Part shown: positions 60,132 through 64,000 of the stretch, one piece after another | Position numbering within the stretch: position 1 is the first letter of the stretch | Layout: every line of letters begins with the position of its first letter | From: G963662265 sp963668545 | GTDB taxonomy: Bacteria > Spirochaetota > Spirochaetia > CADAEX01 | Assembly (NCBI GenBank): GCA_963668545.1 | Contig: OY764868.1 | Coordinates: 806,001 to 870,000 of the forward strand | DNA length: 64,000 bases | Reading direction: 5' to 3' | Made by a program: the position numbers and the translations under genes | Notes under the pieces: model-generated | What the model was told of the DNA's origin: nothing | Database searches by the model: none | Seen by the model: the letters and a program-made list of their open reading frames with translations, nothing else

Positions 60132-60147
60132 ATAAAGCCGGCTTTAT
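60132..60147. promoter_or_regulatory. 16-bp perfect palindrome in the citS upstream region
   Basis: ATAAAGCCGGCTTTAT lies in the 229-bp gap between citB-like and citS-like genes. It may be a short terminator for the two-component operon (minus strand, followed by TGTTACTG) or an operator; A+T-rich DNA nearby fits the sort of site CitB-type regulators use. Confidence 0.4.
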
Positions 60148-60192
60148 ACAGTGCTAAATGCTGATTTTTGAGGTTTGAATGATATCAGTCAA

Positions 60193-60864
60193 TTACTGGA
60201 CAAGTCTGTAAAGCGATTTCGGACGACCCCCGGTACCGTAGAATATTTCAGATCTGATCTTACCTGTTTCCTCAAGGTAGTCAAGGTAGCGTCTTACAGT
60301 TACTGTGCTTATTCCTGATTTTTCAGATATATCATCAGTATCAAACTGTTTTGCTGCTGTGAATGATTTTATTATTTCGCTTATCATTTCCAGTGTTTTT
60401 TCCTGAAGCCCTTTCGGGAGCCTTGTTCTCTCATTTCCACCTCTGGTCAGTCTGTCGAATTCCTCCTGTCCTATTGATTTTCTGCCGTCCATTATGGAAA
60501 ATCGCTCTCTGTACTGTTCAAGTGTGGAAATAAGCCTGTCAAATTTGAAAGGCTTGATCAGATAGTCAACTGCCCCGTATTTCAGTGATGTTTTTATATC
60601 ATTTACATCATTGGAAGCAGTTACAAAAATAACATCTGTCTCGATCTGAAGTTGTCTCATTTTCTTGATAAATGTTATCCCGTCCATTTCAGGCATATAT
60701 ATGTCAACAACAGCAAGGTCTATGCTGTTTTCTGCAAGGTATGAAAGAGCCTCGTTGCCGTTTTTTACAGAACCCATCACCTTGTAACTGCTTACACTCT
60801 CAATATAGCCCCTGTTTATTTCAGATACCATGGGATCATCTTCTACTATCAGCACTTTTATCAC
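60193..60864 (-). CDS. CitB/DcuR-type response regulator
   Basis: 223 residues. The receiver domain (1-120) has VLIVEDDPMVSEINR, phospho-Asp in LAVVDIYMPEMDG, Thr in FVTASN and Lys in DYLIKPF. The C-terminal domain with DDISEKSGISTVTVRRYLDYLEETGKI is the HTH of CitB/DcuR/MalR regulators. It activates citrate/dicarboxylate genes; the citS operon downstream is the obvious target. Overlaps the kinase gene by 4 bases. Confidence 0.93.
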   Translation of the reverse strand: MIKVLIVEDDPMVSEINRGYIESVSSYKVMGSVKNGNEALSYLAENSIDLAVVDIYMPEMDGITFIKKMRQLQIETDVIFVTASNDVNDIKTSLKYGAVDYLIKPFKFDRLISTLEQYRERFSIMDGRKSIGQEEFDRLTRGGNERTRLPKGLQEKTLEMISEIIKSFTAAKQFDTDDISEKSGISTVTVRRYLDYLEETGKIRSEIFYGTGGRPKSLYRLVQ

Positions 60865-62468
60865 AGGCTTGCTCCTTTTTTCAGGGTTATATTGATTTCA
60901 GTCCCTTCTCCAGGTTCCGATGAGATCTCAAACCTGCCTTTCATATTGTTTACGCTCTTATTTACAAGATCAAGGCCCACACCGTTGCTGTTTGTCTTTG
61001 TTGTATATCCCCGTTCGAAAACAGCCCCTGGATCGGGGCCTTCTATCCCGTTTCCCGTATCCCTGACAGAGATTTTAATTACATCCTGTTCATCACTGAT
61101 GGAAAGGTATACATTCCTGTTCTGAACCGGCTTTTTTTCCACTGCCTCGAAACTGTTTTCAATGAGATTCCCGATGATTGTAATCAGATCATTGTTGTAG
61201 ATATAACTGGCATCATCTAGAAAAGAAATATCATCAATAATGAAATTAATTTTAAGCTCTCTTGCCCTGCTCAGTTTCCCCAGAATAAGTGCTGCAATTG
61301 TTGCATTTCTGATTTTCTTTGTAATAGAGTAGACCCTCTGGTCCTGGTCTTCAGTAATATCCATGATGAATTTTTCAGCATTCCTGTAACTGCCCGAATG
61401 AATAAATCCCAGTATAACATGAAGTTTGTTTTTGAATTCATGGTTGCTTGCCCTTAATGCTCCGATAATCTGGTTTACACCTGTTATCTCCTCAGCCAGC
61501 AGAGTAAGCATTGTCTTATCCTGGAATGTTGCAATTGCCCCGGTAATCCTGTTCCTGTCTCGTATTACAATCCTGTTTGCTACTACAAGAGTCTGGTTTA
61601 TAACATCTTCCTGGTTGTACTGGTTCTCCCCGTATTTCATGACATCAAGAAGTTTTGTTGAGGGAAATATATCAATTATATCCCTGCCTATTATTTCTGA
61701 AGGGTCTCTGTCCAGATTGAGGATTTTTACTGCAGATTCATTGATCATTGTTATTCTGCATCTATTGTCTATTGCGAGGATCCCTTCATGGATAGCGTTG
61801 AGCATTCCCTTTTTTTCGTTGTAAAGCTGTATTATCTCATAGGGTTCAAGCCCTAGAAGTGTTTTTTTTATATTTCCTGCCAGAAGTGCGGATCCGGAAA
61901 AACCGAACAGAAGTGATATTGCGAAAGAGATGTAAAAAAAGTAGAGTGACTGGCCCTTTATTTTTGCAATATTTGATATAAGTGTTCCTGTCGTTACAAA
62001 ACCTATCTGCCTGCCTGATTTATCCATAACAGGGGCGAATGCCCGAAGTGATTTTCCCAGTGTTCCTGTTGCTATTGATATATAGCTTTCACCTGTTTCA
62101 ATAATCCTCTGATTGTCCCCCCCGACAAATTTCTCCCCCACTTTATCAGGATCCGGGTGGGCAAACCTGATACTGTTCATGTCGCAGACAGTTATAAATC
62201 TTATATTGGTAAGTGTGTTCCTGATATTGTTGACATAGCTGTTGCATCTGTTTTTGTCCCCTGTCAGAAGGGTATCAATAACTTCGCTGTCCTTTGCAAG
62301 TCCCTGTGCAATATTCATTACAGTGATTTCAGAATAATTCTGGATAGTTTTCATTTCCATCCATATGCTGAATACCCCTGAAATAACAAGCGATATAAAG
62401 ATAACCACAGTGGTCAGTATTGTTATTTTTGCTGCAAGGCCGGTTTCCTTAAATCTGATATGTTTCAT
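60861..62468 (-). CDS. CitA/DcuS-type sensor histidine kinase
   Basis: 535 residues. A membrane helix (12-35), a periplasmic PAS-like (PDC) sensor (about 40-170; RNTLTNIRFITVCDMNSIRFAHPDPDKVGEKFVGGD), a second helix (175-200), a cytoplasmic PAS (about 215-325), then the kinase core with ASNHEFKNKLHVILGFI (phospho-His), NLIENSFEA and DTGNGIEGPDPGAVFERGYTTK, GVGLDLV. The periplasmic RYRYI-type citrate motifs are only partly kept, so citrate, malate or fumarate are all possible ligands. It overlaps the flavoprotein gene by 20 bases. Confidence 0.93.
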   Translation of the reverse strand: MKHIRFKETGLAAKITILTTVVIFISLVISGVFSIWMEMKTIQNYSEITVMNIAQGLAKDSEVIDTLLTGDKNRCNSYVNNIRNTLTNIRFITVCDMNSIRFAHPDPDKVGEKFVGGDNQRIIETGESYISIATGTLGKSLRAFAPVMDKSGRQIGFVTTGTLISNIAKIKGQSLYFFYISFAISLLFGFSGSALLAGNIKKTLLGLEPYEIIQLYNEKKGMLNAIHEGILAIDNRCRITMINESAVKILNLDRDPSEIIGRDIIDIFPSTKLLDVMKYGENQYNQEDVINQTLVVANRIVIRDRNRITGAIATFQDKTMLTLLAEEITGVNQIIGALRASNHEFKNKLHVILGFIHSGSYRNAEKFIMDITEDQDQRVYSITKKIRNATIAALILGKLSRARELKINFIIDDISFLDDASYIYNNDLITIIGNLIENSFEAVEKKPVQNRNVYLSISDEQDVIKISVRDTGNGIEGPDPGAVFERGYTTKTNSNGVGLDLVNKSVNNMKGRFEISSEPGEGTEINITLKKGASL

Positions 62469-63861
62469 TGGCTCCGTTTCTTCCCGCTATTCTGCCGAAT
62501 ACAAGGCATTCTGTTATTGCGCAGCTTCCCAGCCTGCATGCCCCGTGAACTCCCCCTGTTATTTCACCTGCTGCATATAACCCTTCTATCCTGTTCCCGT
62601 CAAGGTCAAGAACATGGGCTTCGCTGTCTATTCCGACCCCACCCATTGTATGGTGTACCTTGGGCCACAGCCTGATTGCATAGAAAGGGGCTTTATCAAC
62701 AGGGGAGGCATTTTCGAGCATGGGTTTTCCGTATTCGCTGTCGTTTCCTTTCATGACAGAACTGTTGAACTTTTTAAGAGAGTTTTCAAGCTCTTTGCAG
62801 TCAATAGAGTATTCAAAGGCAAGCTCAGAAAGGGTTTCAAAGCTTTTTACAACCCCTTTTTTCATACACTTTTCAATATCCCACCCTGATTCTTTCACTG
62901 CTTTTGAATCTGCTATTCCTATACATGGATGTCCCTTCGCAAGTATTGCGTCTGAAACTGTTTTCCTGTTTCCAAGCTCATTCACGAATCTTCTCCCTGT
63001 TTCAGGGTCTATCACCAGTCCGTACTGAAACACTATATATTCAGAGAAAGAGGGCCCGTCCCCGTATCCTTTTTCATCTGGAGATGCCCAGGGACCTGTC
63101 TGAATGTGGGAAAGCTGAACAGGGGCGGCTCCTGCCCTGATTGCTTCTTTAAGGGGGTGTGAATCAGAAAAAACCTGAGTTGTTGCTGAAACAGTTTCAT
63201 TAAGACGGGGATCCTGGACTGACCGGAAATATTTATCGCTTGCAAAACCCCCTGCAGCAAGGATCACTGCCTTTTCTGCCCTGATATTTATTTCCCTCCC
63301 TTTTTTTATTCCCCTGAAGTCATATCCCTCTTCAGCTGTAATCCCTTCAATCCTTCCATTGCTGTTTCTTATGAGTTTTTTCATGAAACAGCTGTATCTG
63401 ATTTCTATTCCCAGTTCTTTTATCTTCTCAATCTGTTTTTTTATTATTGTATGGCCTGTTACCTTCTCTGCAGTATAGCAGCGCGGAACAGAATGTCCTC
63501 CGAAAATATCAACCCTGTCAAGATATCTGACACCCAGGTATTCTTTTGACCAGAGAAATGCATTCCTTGAGTTTTCAACCACTGTTTTGACAAGATCAGG
63601 GTGGTTTATTCCCATGCCTGCATTCATCATATCCCTGAAAAAGAGATCACAACTGTCTTCAATTCCTCTTATTCTCTGCTCTTCTGTCCCGCAGGCTGCA
63701 ATCCCGCCGTCGCTTATTACCGAGTTGCCTCCGGGGGCCTTCATTTTTTCTATTACAAGCACTTCAGCTCCGCTGTTGTGAGCTTCAATTGCTGCTGAAA
63801 GCCCTGCAAATCCTGATCCGATTATTATTATGTCTGTTCTGTTATCCCATTCATTTATCAT
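62449..63861 (-). CDS. Fumarate reductase/FAD-dependent flavoprotein
   Basis: 470 residues. The FAD site DIIIIGSGFAGLSAAIEAHNSGAEVLVIEK, NSVISDGGIAACGTEEQR, HHTMGGVGID and LYAAGEITGGVHGACRLGSCAITECLVFG are typical of soluble fumarate-reductase/urocanate-reductase-type flavoproteins. No heme-binding domain or signal peptide is attached, so it is cytoplasmic and takes electrons from another partner. AAGGGA before ATG. Its overlap with the kinase gene suggests an operon; it could reduce fumarate formed from citrate or malate, or another enoate. Confidence 0.88.
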   Translation of the reverse strand: MINEWDNRTDIIIIGSGFAGLSAAIEAHNSGAEVLVIEKMKAPGGNSVISDGGIAACGTEEQRIRGIEDSCDLFFRDMMNAGMGINHPDLVKTVVENSRNAFLWSKEYLGVRYLDRVDIFGGHSVPRCYTAEKVTGHTIIKKQIEKIKELGIEIRYSCFMKKLIRNSNGRIEGITAEEGYDFRGIKKGREINIRAEKAVILAAGGFASDKYFRSVQDPRLNETVSATTQVFSDSHPLKEAIRAGAAPVQLSHIQTGPWASPDEKGYGDGPSFSEYIVFQYGLVIDPETGRRFVNELGNRKTVSDAILAKGHPCIGIADSKAVKESGWDIEKCMKKGVVKSFETLSELAFEYSIDCKELENSLKKFNSSVMKGNDSEYGKPMLENASPVDKAPFYAIRLWPKVHHTMGGVGIDSEAHVLDLDGNRIEGLYAAGEITGGVHGACRLGSCAITECLVFGRIAGRNGANETYQI

Positions 63862-63882
63862 TATTTCCCTTCAATTAAAGAC

Positions 63883-64000
63883 TTATTTTCCTGCAATTAT
63901 TTCAAAAACATGCTTGTCTTCTTTATATTTTGATGTTGTCTTTTCTGATACAGAGAGTTCTTTCCATCCTGTGAAAAAATTAATAACTGATTCCCTGTTA
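63883..64000 (-). CDS. Unknown gene, C-terminal end only
   Basis: An open frame enters from the right edge and ends 21 bases before the flavoprotein start; 39 residues are visible, ending KEDKHVFEIIAGK. It is not recognisable. Same strand and close spacing suggest it belongs to the flavoprotein-CitAB operon. Confidence 0.4.
   Translation of the reverse strand, partial: NRESVINFFTGWKELSVSEKTTSKYKEDKHVFEIIAGK

Overview
The window is a moderately A+T-rich bacterial chromosome segment, and its gene order points to a spirochaete (order Spirochaetales; inferred, no rRNA gene is present). Two housekeeping blocks carry the argument: rpsF-ssb-rpsR-(DUF2232)-rplI-dnaB (2.1-6.1 kb, +) and rpsB-tsf | frr-uppS-cdsA-dxr-rseP-CpXC (14.1-6.7 kb, -). 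The second order is the one known from Treponema. A family B DNA polymerase, a diguanylate cyclase with two periplasmic-binding sensor domains, a ComFB protein and an MCP fit a free-living motile relative. No tRNA, rRNA, CRISPR, insertion sequence or prophage was recognised.

Layout. 0-2 kb: end of an ArsB/YbiR-type transporter, a decayed radC 3' end, a small secreted protein, and intact radC. 2-6.5 kb: ribosomal/replication operon headed by a hairpin resembling the S6:S18 leader, then comFB. 6.7-15.2 kb: envelope, translation and isoprenoid genes on the minus strand, then maf and DUF4321. 15.2-19.8 kb: a sugar operon (DUF1097 membrane protein, FGGY kinase, DeoC-type aldolase, DeoR regulator, SDR) with CGAAAG-type operator candidates. 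19.9-23.9 kb: an MFS-GntR-Fe/S aldo-keto reductase operon behind a 32-bp perfect palindrome, convergent with a second aldo-keto reductase. 24-31 kb: FHA protein, diguanylate cyclase, DUF3820, orphan PAS histidine kinase, DNA polymerase II. 31-34 kb: HpcH/HpaI aldolase, then amtB-glnK behind a near-consensus sigma-54 promoter with upstream repeat sites. 34-48 kb: U32 peptidase, exported MsrAB, two Nudix hydrolases, zinc-ribbon membrane protein, AEC permease, DsrE protein, MCP, ankyrin lipoprotein, B3/B4 protein, SplB-like radical SAM protein, AraC/GyrI regulator.

48-64 kb is a carboxylate-catabolism region. On the plus strand a GntR regulator precedes a 40-bp perfect palindrome lying over a promoter, then a LarA-family racemase/epimerase, a two-subunit UxaA-type dehydratase and a GntP permease. 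This looks like a compact import, C2-epimerisation and dehydration route for a 2-hydroxy or sugar acid; I do not recognise it as a described pathway. Convergent to it on the minus strand lie citrate fermentation genes: CitAB-like two-component system, 2-hydroxycarboxylate transporter, malic-enzyme-family protein (probably an oxaloacetate decarboxylase like lactococcal CitM), citC, citD, citE and citF, with a fumarate-reductase-type flavoprotein upstream of the kinase. The prosthetic-group genes citX and citG are not seen in the window.

The strongest items for follow-up are the LarA/UxaA/GntP operon, the two giant GntR palindromes sharing one 16-bp core, the DUF1097/FGGY/DeoC/SDR sugar operon, the sigma-54 amtB promoter with its upstream sites, the CTG-start reconstruction of the diguanylate cyclase, and the beta-clamp-like tail on the SplB-like radical SAM protein.
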